Below are positions 8,451 through 17,172 of a stretch of DNA of 64,000 bases, piece after piece (the stretch's first letter is position 1; each line of letters begins with the position of its first letter). The DNA comes from Deltaproteobacteria bacterium. GTDB lineage: Bacteria; Myxococcota_A; Polyangia; Polyangiales; Ga0077539. The stretch covers positions 46,733 to 110,732 of the forward strand of contig CANJUR010000011.1 in assembly GCA_947477565.1 (NCBI GenBank), given 5' to 3'. A model generated the notes under the pieces. The model saw nothing but the letters and a program-made list of their open reading frames with translations, did not search any database and had not been told where the DNA came from. The position numbers were made by a program, and so were the translations under genes.

Positions 8451-9701
8451 ATGCGACGCGTAGTTATCACCGGACTCGGCCTCGTCACTCCTCTTGGAAT
8501 CGGGGTTGCGGACACCTGGAGCGCGCTGTGCGCTGGGCGTTCGGGTGTTGCCCGCATCAGCACCTTCGACGCTTCGGCGTACCGCTGCCAGATCGCTGCC
8601 GAGGTGACTGGCTTCGACGCCGACACGCTGCTCTCCAGGCGCAAAGCCCGGGAGATGGACCGCTTCGCACATTTTGCGTGGGTAGCGGCGGGCGAAGCGT
8701 GGCGTGACGCGGGTCTCCCCGAGCGTTTGGAGGGCGATGCGTCCGTGCGAGCGGGGGTGATCCTCGGTTCGGGGATGGGTGGCCTCGCGTCCATTGAGCG
8801 CACCCTCGAGACGCTGCGCACACGGGGACCCGGGAAGGTCACTCCGTACTTCGTCCCTCAGGTCATCGCGAACATGGCTCCCGGACAGTTGGCCATGCGC
8901 TTCGGTCTCCGTGGAGCAAACTATTGCACCACAAGTGCATGCGCCTCAGGCGCCCATGCGCTCGGAGAGGCCATGCGTCGGGTGCAGCGCGGGGAGGCCG
9001 ACGTGATGTTGGCAGGCGGGGCGGAGGCGACGGTCACGCCACTCGGCCTCGCGGGATTCGACGCGATGATGGCGATGTCGACGCGCAACGACGATCCGAC
9101 ACGCGCGGTGCGTCCGTGGGACGGGGCCCGGGATGGTTTCGTGATGGGCGAGGGCTCCGGTGTGCTGGTGCTCGAGTCGATGGAGCACGCGATCGCTCGC
9201 GGCGCGAAGATCTACGCCGAACTTGCGGGATACGGAGCCACGGACGACGCGAACCACCTGACACATCCAGCGGAGGGCGGCGAGGGTGCGGCGCGCGCGA
9301 TGCGGATGGCCCTCGAAGACGCCGGGATTTCGTCGGAAGCGGTCGATCACCTCAACGCTCATGCGACCGGGACTCCGCTCGGTGACCGCGCGGAGGCTGA
9401 GGCGATCTCTGCGGTGTTCGGTGCCCGCGCGGCGCGGGTTCTTGTGAGCGCGACGAAGAGTTCGACGGGTCATCTCCTCGGTGCGGCGGGGGGCATCGAG
9501 GCGGTGTTTACTGCCCTTGCGATCGCCGAGCAGATTGCGCCGCCGACGCTCAACGTCGAGCAACTCGACCCATCGGTGACCTTCGACCTCGTCCGCGATC
9601 AGGCACGCAGCGCGAAGATCGACGTCGCCCTTTCCAACGCCTTCGGTTTCGGTGGAACCAACGCCGCGCTGCTATTCCGTCGCGCGCAGGGGGCACGATG
9701 A
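8451..9701 (+). CDS. fabF: 3-oxoacyl-[ACP] synthase II
   Basis: The 416-residue KAS II begins RRVVITGLGLVTPLG and has the catalytic Cys164 in TTSACASGAHA. The two His come from NAHATGTPLGD and SSTGHLLGAAGG, and NAFGFGGTNA is near the C terminus. It condenses malonyl-ACP with acyl-ACP. The ATG at 8451 matches the family N terminus. The stop overlaps the rpiB start (ATGA). Confidence 0.96.
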   Translation: MRRVVITGLGLVTPLGIGVADTWSALCAGRSGVARISTFDASAYRCQIAAEVTGFDADTLLSRRKAREMDRFAHFAWVAAGEAWRDAGLPERLEGDASVRAGVILGSGMGGLASIERTLETLRTRGPGKVTPYFVPQVIANMAPGQLAMRFGLRGANYCTTSACASGAHALGEAMRRVQRGEADVMLAGGAEATVTPLGLAGFDAMMAMSTRNDDPTRAVRPWDGARDGFVMGEGSGVLVLESMEHAIARGAKIYAELAGYGATDDANHLTHPAEGGEGAARAMRMALEDAGISSEAVDHLNAHATGTPLGDRAEAEAISAVFGARAARVLVSATKSSTGHLLGAAGGIEAVFTALAIAEQIAPPTLNVEQLDPSVTFDLVRDQARSAKIDVALSNAFGFGGTNAALLFRRAQGAR

Positions 9702-10129
9702 CGCGCTGGGTACTCGCGAGCGATCACGCCGGTTTTGAACTGAAGGAACACCTTGAGTCGTGGCTCGTCGCGCGCGGCGAAAAGGTCAACGATCTCGGCA
9801 CGCACGACGCGACCTCGACGGACTACCCCGACTGGGGGCATCTCCTTGCGGCATCGATCACTGCCGGTGAGGCCGACTGGGGCGTGCTCGTGTGCGGATC
9901 GGGAATCGGCATTTCCATCGCCGCAAACCGCCACGCGGGGGTGCGCGCGGCGCTTTGCCACGACGAGTTCACCGCGCGGGCGGCGCGACAGCACAACGAC
10001 GCCAACGTCATCGCGTTTGGCGCGCGCGTGGTCGGTCGGGGCGTCGCGGAGGCCGCGCTCGAGGTCTTCGCAAAGACGGCGTTTGAGGGCGGCCGCCACG
10101 CAGCGCGCGTGGCCAAGATCGAGCCTTGA
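9698..10129 (+). CDS. rpiB: Ribose-5-phosphate isomerase B
   Basis: The 143-residue product has the RpiB/LacAB motifs SDHAGFELKE, the catalytic Cys in VLVCGSGIGISIAANR and the NDANVIAFGARV motif. It interconverts ribose-5-phosphate and ribulose-5-phosphate in the pentose phosphate pathway. It overlaps fabF by 4 bases (ATGA) and is probably the last gene of the fab operon. It ends 11 bases before the convergent acyl-CoA synthetase gene. Confidence 0.95.
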   Translation: MTRWVLASDHAGFELKEHLESWLVARGEKVNDLGTHDATSTDYPDWGHLLAASITAGEADWGVLVCGSGIGISIAANRHAGVRAALCHDEFTARAARQHNDANVIAFGARVVGRGVAEAALEVFAKTAFEGGRHAARVAKIEP

Positions 10130-10140
10130 GCGAGCGTCGC

Positions 10141-11811
10141 TCAGACCGCGATCACTTCCCCCTGCCAGTCACGAAGTTCTCTCTTCAACACTTTACCTGT
10201 CGGGTTTGATGGCAGGGCTTCTACGAAGACCCACTCGCGCGGAACCTTCGCCCCCGAGGCTCGCTCACGACACCAGTGCCGGAGTTCTTGCGCGACGGCG
10301 TGGGTGCCCGCGTGACTGCTCTCGCGCAATACGACGAACGCTCGCAACCGCTCGCCCCACTCGTCATCCGGCACGCCCACGATCGCTGATTGCGCGACCA
10401 CCGGGTGCGCATCGATGATGGCCTCCACCTCGGCGGGGTACACGTTTACGCCGCCGGTAATGACCATGTCCCGGCGTCGCCCCACGATCATGTAGCGCCC
10501 CGCTGCGTCCACGGTGGCGAGATCACCGACGCTGAAGTGCCCATCGCGCATCGACGACTTCGTGGCGTCTTCGTCGGCGTGATAGCCCTCCACGAGCATC
10601 GAACTGTGGGCGTAGAGTTCCCCGACTTCTCCAGGGGCCACGATCGACCCATCCCCATCGAGGAGTCGAATCGAAACCCCATGAAGCGGGCGTCCGATGG
10701 TCCCCGGTAGCGCTCGGAGGTCATCGGGCGTGGCGACGGTGACGAGCCCGGTCTCGGTGGCACCGTAGAAGTTGTAGAGAACGTCGCCGAAGGCCTCGAG
10801 GGAGCGCCTGGCAAGGGGCGCCGGCAACTGCGCGCCGCCGCACAGCATGACGCGCAACGACTCCGTGGCGTGCCCGCGAATCACCGCCGGGTCGAGCGCC
10901 ATCATTCGGTGGAGCATGGTCGGCACCAGCGCGGTCGTCGTGATCCGCTCTCGTTCGATGGCGCGGAGAAATTTCACCGGCTCGAACTCCGGCTCGAGTA
11001 CGACCGCACCGCCGACCATCAGCGACATCCCCGCGAAGCCCAACCCTGTCGAGTGATAGAGCGGACAGACGCAGAGGTGCCGATCGCTCCGGCGCAGCGG
11101 CACCCGATCCATGAAGGCAGCGAAGCCGAGCACCTGTCCCAGCCCGAACCGCCGCACCGCACCCTTGGGTCGTCCGGTGGTGCCCGACGTGTAGATCACG
11201 ACCGCGCCATCCTCCACGTCGAGCGCCGCGTTCTTCGTCGCCTCGAGCACGTCGTCGTAGCAGGCCATTCCTGGCACCGCGCCGTCCACGGCGATGAGTC
11301 GATCGCAGGTGATCGCCGGGAGTTCGCGCACTGCCTCTGCGACGACGTCCGCGAGGTCGTGCTCGAAGAAAACCACCTTCGCGCCAGAGTGGCCGAGCAG
11401 GTATTTCAACTCTGCCGCAGTGCTCCGCCACGACACGCTCACGGCCGATCCACCGAGGCGTGCCATCGCGCCTTCGATCTCAAAGAATTCCGGGCGGTTA
11501 CGAAGCACAAGAGCGGCTGCATCCCGGCGCTCGAGGCCCCTTCGTCGCAACCCCGCGGCGAGGCGGTCGATGCGATCGTCCACGGTCGCAAAGTCGATGC
11601 TGCGACCGCGCCAGACAAACGCCGGGCGTCGCGCATCGCTGATGGCCCGCACCCGAAAGACCGTCGAAAGTCCGGCGCGCCCTGTGGCGAGCGACCGTGC
11701 CGCCAGCGTCGTCGCTTCGGGGTTGGCGCCTCCCACAATCTCGGATCGCACCACTACCCTCGCCAGCACCCGCGCCCAGCCCGTGACATCCCGCAGCGCA
11801 TCCATCACCAT
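10141..11811 (-). CDS. AMP-binding acyl-CoA synthetase/ligase
   Basis: The 556-residue ANL-superfamily enzyme has the P-loop YTSGTTGRPKG, the A5 motif NFYGATETG, the hinge segment VGRRRDMVITGGVNVYPAE and the C-terminal catalytic Lys in PTGKVLKRELR. It adenylates a carboxylate and transfers it to CoA. The substrate (fatty or aromatic acid) cannot be read from sequence. It is divergent from the SRPBCC lipoprotein gene with only 14 bases between the start codons, so the promoters must overlap coding sequence. Confidence 0.9.
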   Translation of the reverse strand: MVMDALRDVTGWARVLARVVVRSEIVGGANPEATTLAARSLATGRAGLSTVFRVRAISDARRPAFVWRGRSIDFATVDDRIDRLAAGLRRRGLERRDAAALVLRNRPEFFEIEGAMARLGGSAVSVSWRSTAAELKYLLGHSGAKVVFFEHDLADVVAEAVRELPAITCDRLIAVDGAVPGMACYDDVLEATKNAALDVEDGAVVIYTSGTTGRPKGAVRRFGLGQVLGFAAFMDRVPLRRSDRHLCVCPLYHSTGLGFAGMSLMVGGAVVLEPEFEPVKFLRAIERERITTTALVPTMLHRMMALDPAVIRGHATESLRVMLCGGAQLPAPLARRSLEAFGDVLYNFYGATETGLVTVATPDDLRALPGTIGRPLHGVSIRLLDGDGSIVAPGEVGELYAHSSMLVEGYHADEDATKSSMRDGHFSVGDLATVDAAGRYMIVGRRRDMVITGGVNVYPAEVEAIIDAHPVVAQSAIVGVPDDEWGERLRAFVVLRESSHAGTHAVAQELRHWCRERASGAKVPREWVFVEALPSNPTGKVLKRELRDWQGEVIAV

Positions 11812-11825
11812 GCGCCAGAGTTGCT

Positions 11826-13106
11826 ATGTACAAGGGTCTTTCCGTCAAGGCGCTCGCTGCTCTCGTGAGTCTTCCGTTGGCGTGCGCGACGACGCCTCGA
11901 CCCCGCGCCGCGGCGCGGGCGGCGCCCCCCGCGGTGGTTGCGACTCGCCCCGAAGGCGCTCCGGTGCGGCTGCTTCAGGCTCCTACGGCGGCCGTGCTTG
12001 CGGCCCTCCGCCCACTGTTGGTCCGTGGCCCGGCCTTCCTCGTGCGCGACGCCGACGCGGGCCCTGAAGCGCGCATTACACTCGTGACGCTCGCCCACGC
12101 CTCGGCCGAGGACGTCCGTAGGGTTGTGACGACTCCGGTGGAGTACCCGACCTTCATGCCGATCTTGCGGAGCGTGGAGGTTCTTTCGCACCGCGAGAAC
12201 CGAACGGCGTTTCGCTTCGCGGTTGCTGCGCCACTCTTCAATGTCAACGCCCTCTGTGAGATGCGCGAGGTTGGCGAGCGCCGTGTGGACGTGATCGTGA
12301 CCCAATCAGAGACCGGCCCCGGTGGTTCGCGCTGGGATTTTCTTCCAGACGGCGACGGGCGGAGCGTGGTGGCCCTGACGACGTGGGGTGATCCCTCGGA
12401 AGGTCACTGGCTCCTGCGGCAGGTCGCGCGTCGCTCACCCTCGGCCATCGCGGGCATGAACATCGCGACGGACAGCGTTCTGGCGTTGGGCGCAGTGCGA
12501 AGGGCGGAGATCCAGGGCGGACTCCACCTGCCGATGCGGCCGGCGACCGGGAGCGTGCCGCCGGGCGACCTCGCGCCGCCGGCGTCGGGTGACTGGGTCG
12601 GGCTCGCGCACGAAGGCACGGTGCTCTCGATGCTGCTCACGGAGGAAGGGGCAGTACGGCAGGTGACCGTCGCGGCGTGGACCCCGGCGGAGCCAGCGGC
12701 CGTGATGGCGCGCCTGCGCGACGTGGCTGGCTACACTCGGGTCTGGGGTTCGTTGCGCGAGGTTGAGGTGTTGTCCCGCGGCGCGACCGACCCAGACGGA
12801 TCGTTGCGCTTTCGGAGCGTCGTCGAGAATCCGCTAAGTCGTCTGGAGGGCGAGCAACTCGCGCGCTTTGGGGACAACGTCGTCTGGCATGAAGGCCTCA
12901 CGGGTGACTACGTCGGGGCCGCGCACCGCTGGGACATCGTGGCTGATTCTCGGGGTGGCAGCGTGGTGATGCTCACCGGAGGTTCGGACTACAACCGCGC
13001 GGGGTGGATCACCCGTCGCTTGATGGAGCGCGATCCCTGGCTCATGGCGGGCTTTGCTGGCTCCTGGAAGATCGTGTGGCTCCGCAACCTCCTGCGAGGG
13101 CTGTGA
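11826..13106 (+). CDS. Lipoprotein with two SRPBCC/START-like domains
   Basis: The 426-residue product has a lipoprotein-like signal (LVSLPLACATT) and two tandem modules of about 170 residues. The first (VRRVVTTPVEYPTFMPILRSVEVL) and the second (VMARLRDVAGYTRVWGSLREVEVL) share the polyketide-cyclase/START pattern of a helix followed by a Y/W-containing loop and the SVEVL/EVEVL strand. These helix-grip folds bind hydrophobic ligands, so an envelope lipid or hydrophobic carrier is plausible. The divergent acyl-CoA synthetase is consistent with this but proves nothing. The stop overlaps the next start (TGATG). Confidence 0.7.
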   Translation: MYKGLSVKALAALVSLPLACATTPRPRAAARAAPPAVVATRPEGAPVRLLQAPTAAVLAALRPLLVRGPAFLVRDADAGPEARITLVTLAHASAEDVRRVVTTPVEYPTFMPILRSVEVLSHRENRTAFRFAVAAPLFNVNALCEMREVGERRVDVIVTQSETGPGGSRWDFLPDGDGRSVVALTTWGDPSEGHWLLRQVARRSPSAIAGMNIATDSVLALGAVRRAEIQGGLHLPMRPATGSVPPGDLAPPASGDWVGLAHEGTVLSMLLTEEGAVRQVTVAAWTPAEPAAVMARLRDVAGYTRVWGSLREVEVLSRGATDPDGSLRFRSVVENPLSRLEGEQLARFGDNVVWHEGLTGDYVGAAHRWDIVADSRGGSVVMLTGGSDYNRAGWITRRLMERDPWLMAGFAGSWKIVWLRNLLRGL

Positions 13107-13984
13107 TGGCCTGCCGTCTCGCGGTTGCGCTTGCCATCGCACTCGGCGGGCTTGGTGTCCCTGCGACGGCTCACGCGCAGACCGTGGCTGACTCACCGGC
13201 GCCGGCTGGCTCGCGCATCGACGAGGCGCAGCGACACATCGCGGCCGGCCTCCAACAGTTTCGTCAGCGTGATTACAGCGCTGCGATTCATGAATTTGAA
13301 CTCGCCAACTCCGCGGTGCCGACGCCTGAACTCTGGTTCAACCTGTCGCGTGCGCGCGAGATGCTTCTCGACTACCGCGGGGCCATCGACGACCTCCGAC
13401 GATACCTGCGCGATAAAGTCGATCCGCCTGATCGGCCGCAGGTCGAGCTGCACATCACCGAGCTTGAGCGTCTCGACGAAATCCGCCGCGCCGCGCTCGC
13501 TCGGCAGACCGTCGGGCAGACCATCCGGCTCCAGGTAGACGGGGACGTGGGTGCGACGACGGTCTTGCTCGACGGTCGCGCGATGCATGCTTCCGCGCTG
13601 GCCAGCCCGACTCCGACGACGGAAGGATCCCATCGGGTGGAGGTGTCCCGACCGGGTATGCAGCCCTGGGTTGCGGTGGTTCGTGTGCGTGCGGGCGAGT
13701 CCGCGGGGGTCTTCAGTAGCCTTTCGTCGCCGACCATGTACCGAACGCGGTCGGCATCCCACGTCGCGAGCGTGGTCCTGGGAGGGCTCGGGCTGGTGGC
13801 CTTCGGGGTGAGCGGCTACTTCGGAATCCGCGCGGCGACCGAAGACTGCAACGGCTGCCGAGCGCAATGGGACGCGGCCCGGGATTCGGACCTCCTACTC
13901 GGCGCCGGGGCGTTGCTTGCGGCAGGCGCAGCGGTGGCCTTCGTCATCGAGCGGGCCTCGAGCACCACGGTCACGCAACGCTGA
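13106..13984 (+). CDS. Secreted TPR/PEGA-like protein with C-terminal membrane helices
   Basis: The 292-residue product starts with a signal peptide cleaved near AHAQ. It then has TPR-like helices (IAAGLQQFRQRDYSAAIHEF and a following repeat), a beta-rich PEGA-like segment (VTVLLDGRAM-like, SHRVEVSRPGMQPW) and two hydrophobic helices near the C terminus around a CNGC pair. The same architecture recurs at 31872-32930 in this window, so these are paralogues of a common myxobacterial family. The function is unknown, probably envelope scaffolding. It is coupled to the SRPBCC gene by TGATG and its end overlaps the convergent deacetylase gene by 14 bases. Confidence 0.72.
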   Translation: MACRLAVALAIALGGLGVPATAHAQTVADSPAPAGSRIDEAQRHIAAGLQQFRQRDYSAAIHEFELANSAVPTPELWFNLSRAREMLLDYRGAIDDLRRYLRDKVDPPDRPQVELHITELERLDEIRRAALARQTVGQTIRLQVDGDVGATTVLLDGRAMHASALASPTPTTEGSHRVEVSRPGMQPWVAVVRVRAGESAGVFSSLSSPTMYRTRSASHVASVVLGGLGLVAFGVSGYFGIRAATEDCNGCRAQWDAARDSDLLLGAGALLAAGAAVAFVIERASSTTVTQR

Positions 13985-15071
13985 TTGTTCGGCCCGACGC
14001 GTCGTCGCGCAGGCACCTCCACCTTGGCGCAACCGCGCGCACGACTCCATCGACGATTCGCGACGCGGCCGGGGGGGAGGCATCCGTTGCTGGCGTGGGA
14101 TGGGCGGCGGGGTCGAGGGCACCGCGGAGTGTCGCGGCAACGCTTGCCTCCACTGCGCCCACATCGTAGCCCCCCTCAAGGCAGAAGCCGATTCGCCCCG
14201 CACAGAGTCGGAGAGAAGCCTCGCGCAGACGCGCCGCCATCCATCCGAAGTCGGAGTCGCGCAGCAGCATGCTCGCCAGCGGATCACGCGCGTGCCCGTC
14301 GTAGCCCGCGGAGACCAGGATGAGGTCTGGCTGTGCTTCCTCCAGAACGGGCAGAACGACCCGCTCGAAGGCGGCGGCATACAACTGGCCATCTCCTGCG
14401 GCAGGGAAAGGGAGGTTGATGGTCGAGCCGAGGCCCTCGCCCTCGCCGATCTCGTTCACCCATCCGCTGTCCGGATACAGCGGCGCCTGATGGAGCGAGA
14501 TGAAGAGCACCGCCGGATCGCGCCAAAAGATGTTCTGGGTGCCGTTGCCGTGGTGTACGTCCCAATCGACGATGGCAACGCGACGCGCCCCGGCTGCGCG
14601 CGCGTGCAAAGCACCTATTGCGATGTTGTTCAAGAGGCAGAAGCCCATCGCGCGTTCGCGGGTGGCGTGGTGGCCGGGCGGTCGCGCTAGCAGCATGCCG
14701 ACCGCTGTTTGGTCGGCCATGAGAGACTCGACCATCGCGATCGCTCCGCCTGCTGCCAGCGTTGCTGCCTCGAGGCTTCCCGGGCCGAAGTACGTGTCAG
14801 GATCTAGCTGAACCCGCGCACCTTTGGCCTCCGCGGCATCCAGTCGATCGAGGTAGGCCTCGTCGTGGGCGCGCGCGATCGCTGCGCGGCTCGCGGCATA
14901 AAGAAGCATTTGCTCACGTCCGTGAACTTCCTTGGCGACGTCCCTAGCACCGCGGAGGGCGGCGTCGAGGCGGGAGGGCCGCTCGGGGTGATACCCGCTG
15001 GATTGGTGCTCCTGGACGCGCGGGTCAGACCAGATGGTGAGCGGGGCTTTCGATGCGGGTGCTTCGGACAT
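13971..15071 (-). CDS. Histone deacetylase-family zinc hydrolase
   Basis: The 366-residue product has the arginase/deacetylase-fold signatures GYHPERPSR, RPPGHHATRERAMGFC, the metal-binding IVDWDVHHGNGT, an Asp in SAGYDGHARDPLA and EGGYD near the C terminus. All key His and Asp residues of class II HDAC/acetylpolyamine amidohydrolases are present, so it should be an active amidohydrolase. Substrates could be acetylated proteins, polyamines or small molecules. ATG 15071 is chosen because homology begins just after it. Confidence 0.9.
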   Translation of the reverse strand: MSEAPASKAPLTIWSDPRVQEHQSSGYHPERPSRLDAALRGARDVAKEVHGREQMLLYAASRAAIARAHDEAYLDRLDAAEAKGARVQLDPDTYFGPGSLEAATLAAGGAIAMVESLMADQTAVGMLLARPPGHHATRERAMGFCLLNNIAIGALHARAAGARRVAIVDWDVHHGNGTQNIFWRDPAVLFISLHQAPLYPDSGWVNEIGEGEGLGSTINLPFPAAGDGQLYAAAFERVVLPVLEEAQPDLILVSAGYDGHARDPLASMLLRDSDFGWMAARLREASLRLCAGRIGFCLEGGYDVGAVEASVAATLRGALDPAAHPTPATDASPPAASRIVDGVVRAVAPRWRCLRDDASGRTISVA

Positions 15072-15236
15072 CGCGGGTGTGGCTTCCTCAGAGCATCTTG
15101 ACCCGGCTCTCGCCGGGGTGATACCTCCGACACAGTATCGCCAACGAGCGTCGCGCACGGAAGGGGTCTTAGCGGCTCCACCCTGATTGCCCGAACTCGC
15201 CCGGCGCGGCAGCCTCTTCGACGGGTGGAGTGTACG

Positions 15237-16364
15237 ATGCGATGGAAGATTCTCGCCGGTAACGTCGTCACGGTCGTGTTGATCAGTCTTATGGGTTGGT
15301 TCCTCGTAAAGGGGCGGGCCTCCGAGGCATTGCTTCAGGACGTGGCCCCGTCGGTGATGCGTTCGGTGGCTCTCCTGGAGGCCGTGCGTGCCCAGGATGG
15401 GGATCAGTTCGTCGAGGCCGTCGAGGCTGCCTCGAAGTCTACGGAGGTCGGTACCGTTTACACGGGTGAAAGCGAGAGTGCGCAGCGCGAGGCGGCTTTC
15501 GTTGTCTCGCAGAGCGTCTCGCGTCATCTCGGCACGTTGCCTCGTCGCAACCGCCCCGCCGAACTGGTGCTCTTGCTCAACGCCGAAGGCCATGTGCTCG
15601 CACGAAACGCCGAGCGAAACCTGGACGCTGGTCGTGACCTTCGGTCAGAATTTCCCGCCGTGCGGCAGGCTTTCGACGGGCCGGTCGGTCATTCGGTCCG
15701 AGACTTCATCCGCTACGGCGATCAAGGGTGGATGGAGATCGCTGTGGTGCCGGTCATCGCCGACGGACATATCCGTGGTGGTCTTCTCGCGGGCTTCGCC
15801 GTGGTGGACAGCGCGGCGCGAAACGACGGCGAGCGCATCAGCGTAGGGGTCGGTTACATTTTCCGCGAGGCCAACCACTTCACTGTGCAGTCCCTTTCGG
15901 TGGGCTCACAGCGCGAGAAGGAAGAGCTCGGCGCCTGGGCCAATTCGGCAGCAGCTGGGGGTGATCTTCTTGTCCGAGGCCGCGCCGAGGTTCGCCTCCG
16001 TCTCGGTGGACAAGACTACCTTGCTCGCACGATGCCCATGCCCGGGGTCTTCACCCAACAGGCCGGTGCGATCGTACTTCGCAGCCTCACCGATGCGCAG
16101 GCGCCCGCCGATGACGTCGCCTTTCCTGTGCTCGCGACCATGCTGCTCGGGCTCGCGATGGTGATCGGGTACAACCTTTTCGTCGCCCAATACTTCGAGA
16201 AGCCCATCGAGCAGATCGAGGAGGGACTCCTCACGATCGTCAACGGCAACACGCAGCACCGCATCAACGTCGAGCACGCTGAACTCGGTGGCATCGTGTA
16301 CCGCATCAACCAACTTGTGGCTTCGCTCACCGGCGAAGGCGATGAGGGCGGCGAAGACAGCTGA
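15237..16364 (+). CDS. Membrane sensor with periplasmic cache-like region and HAMP, no output domain
   Basis: The start at ATG 15237 has GGAG 6 bases upstream. The 375-residue product has an N-terminal helix (residues about 5-23), a periplasmic region of about 270 residues resembling a double-cache sensor (LVLLLNAEGHVLARN, GGLLAGFAVVD), a second membrane helix near residue 300 and a HAMP-like segment (KPIEQIEEGLLTIVNG). It ends about 25 residues later without kinase, cyclase or methyl-accepting domain. It may signal through a separate partner. The HEAT-repeat gene and the HAMP protein at 17147 are close by. Confidence 0.75.
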   Translation: MRWKILAGNVVTVVLISLMGWFLVKGRASEALLQDVAPSVMRSVALLEAVRAQDGDQFVEAVEAASKSTEVGTVYTGESESAQREAAFVVSQSVSRHLGTLPRRNRPAELVLLLNAEGHVLARNAERNLDAGRDLRSEFPAVRQAFDGPVGHSVRDFIRYGDQGWMEIAVVPVIADGHIRGGLLAGFAVVDSAARNDGERISVGVGYIFREANHFTVQSLSVGSQREKEELGAWANSAAAGGDLLVRGRAEVRLRLGGQDYLARTMPMPGVFTQQAGAIVLRSLTDAQAPADDVAFPVLATMLLGLAMVIGYNLFVAQYFEKPIEQIEEGLLTIVNGNTQHRINVEHAELGGIVYRINQLVASLTGEGDEGGEDS

Positions 16365-16387
16365 CAGCTGCTGGAAGGCGTGCGTGC

Positions 16388-16416
16388 GGCGCGGTCCTGG
16401 AGTATAGGTCCGCGCC
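16388..16416 (+). other. GC-rich hairpin immediately upstream of the HEAT-repeat gene
   Basis: GGCGCGG (16388-16394) pairs perfectly with CCGCGCC (16410-16416), leaving a 15-base loop and only 3 bases before the ATG at 16420. No Shine-Dalgarno sequence is visible outside it. It could be a terminator of the upstream sensor gene (no T-tract) or a structure that limits initiation of the next gene. Confidence 0.45.
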
Positions 16417-16419
16417 GTA

Positions 16420-17172
16420 ATGGGATTATTCGACTTTCTCCGGGGCCGTAACGCTGGCGGGGCTGACCCGCTGCAGAAGCATGCTGAACGCGTGCTCGAC
16501 AAGCGGGCCATGAGCCCCGATAGGTTTGCTTCGATCGAATACCTCTGCAACGTCGGCACTGACGAGGCCTGGCGGGCTCTCTTGCCGCGCTTCAACTTCA
16601 CGGTAGACCCCTCCATTACCGATCGCGAGGAGAAGCAGTTCATCCTCGAACGCATCTCCGAAGCCACGGAGACCGCAGTCGAGCCGGTGAAGGAATTTCT
16701 CCGCAAAGCTCAGGCGGTCAACTGGCCGATCAAAATGTTGCGCGCGTTGCTTGCGCCCGAGCACTTTGTCGCAGAACTCATCGACGTACTGGCCGGGGAG
16801 GAGACTGCCTACCAGAAGAACGGCGAGCGGAAAAACCAAGCGATTATTGCTCTCGAAGATTGCCCCGATTCGCGCGTCCCGGACGCCGTCGCTCCGTTCC
16901 TCGATGACGTGAGCGAAGACACTCGTTTCCACGCGGTGCGCACACTCCTCGCTCAGGGTGATGAGAAGAGCGCGGCACCGATCTTCGCGCTGCTGGTGCG
17001 CGACGACTCACTGCGCATCCGTACCAACGTCGCCGAAGGGCTCGCGGAGAAGCACTGGGCGTGTCCCGAGGAGTTCCGGGAGAAGGTCCTGCCGATTCTT
17101 CCGCGAATCCCCACGGGCCCCTACACGCTCGATCCTTCGGGAATTCTCAAGGGTCCCGCGCGTCGGGGCTGA
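16420..17172 (+). CDS. HEAT-repeat protein
   Basis: The 250-residue soluble product starts MGLFDFLRGR and is almost entirely helical, with HEAT-like repeats such as AIIALEDCPDSRVPDAVAPF, DDVSEDTRFHAVRTLLAQGD and FALLVRDDSLRIRTNVAEGL. Such proteins scaffold protein-protein interactions in the cytoplasm. It lies between two HAMP sensors without output domains, so it is a candidate partner. Its 3' end overlaps the convergent gene by 26 bases. Confidence 0.8.
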   Translation: MGLFDFLRGRNAGGADPLQKHAERVLDKRAMSPDRFASIEYLCNVGTDEAWRALLPRFNFTVDPSITDREEKQFILERISEATETAVEPVKEFLRKAQAVNWPIKMLRALLAPEHFVAELIDVLAGEETAYQKNGERKNQAIIALEDCPDSRVPDAVAPFLDDVSEDTRFHAVRTLLAQGDEKSAAPIFALLVRDDSLRIRTNVAEGLAEKHWACPEEFREKVLPILPRIPTGPYTLDPSGILKGPARRG

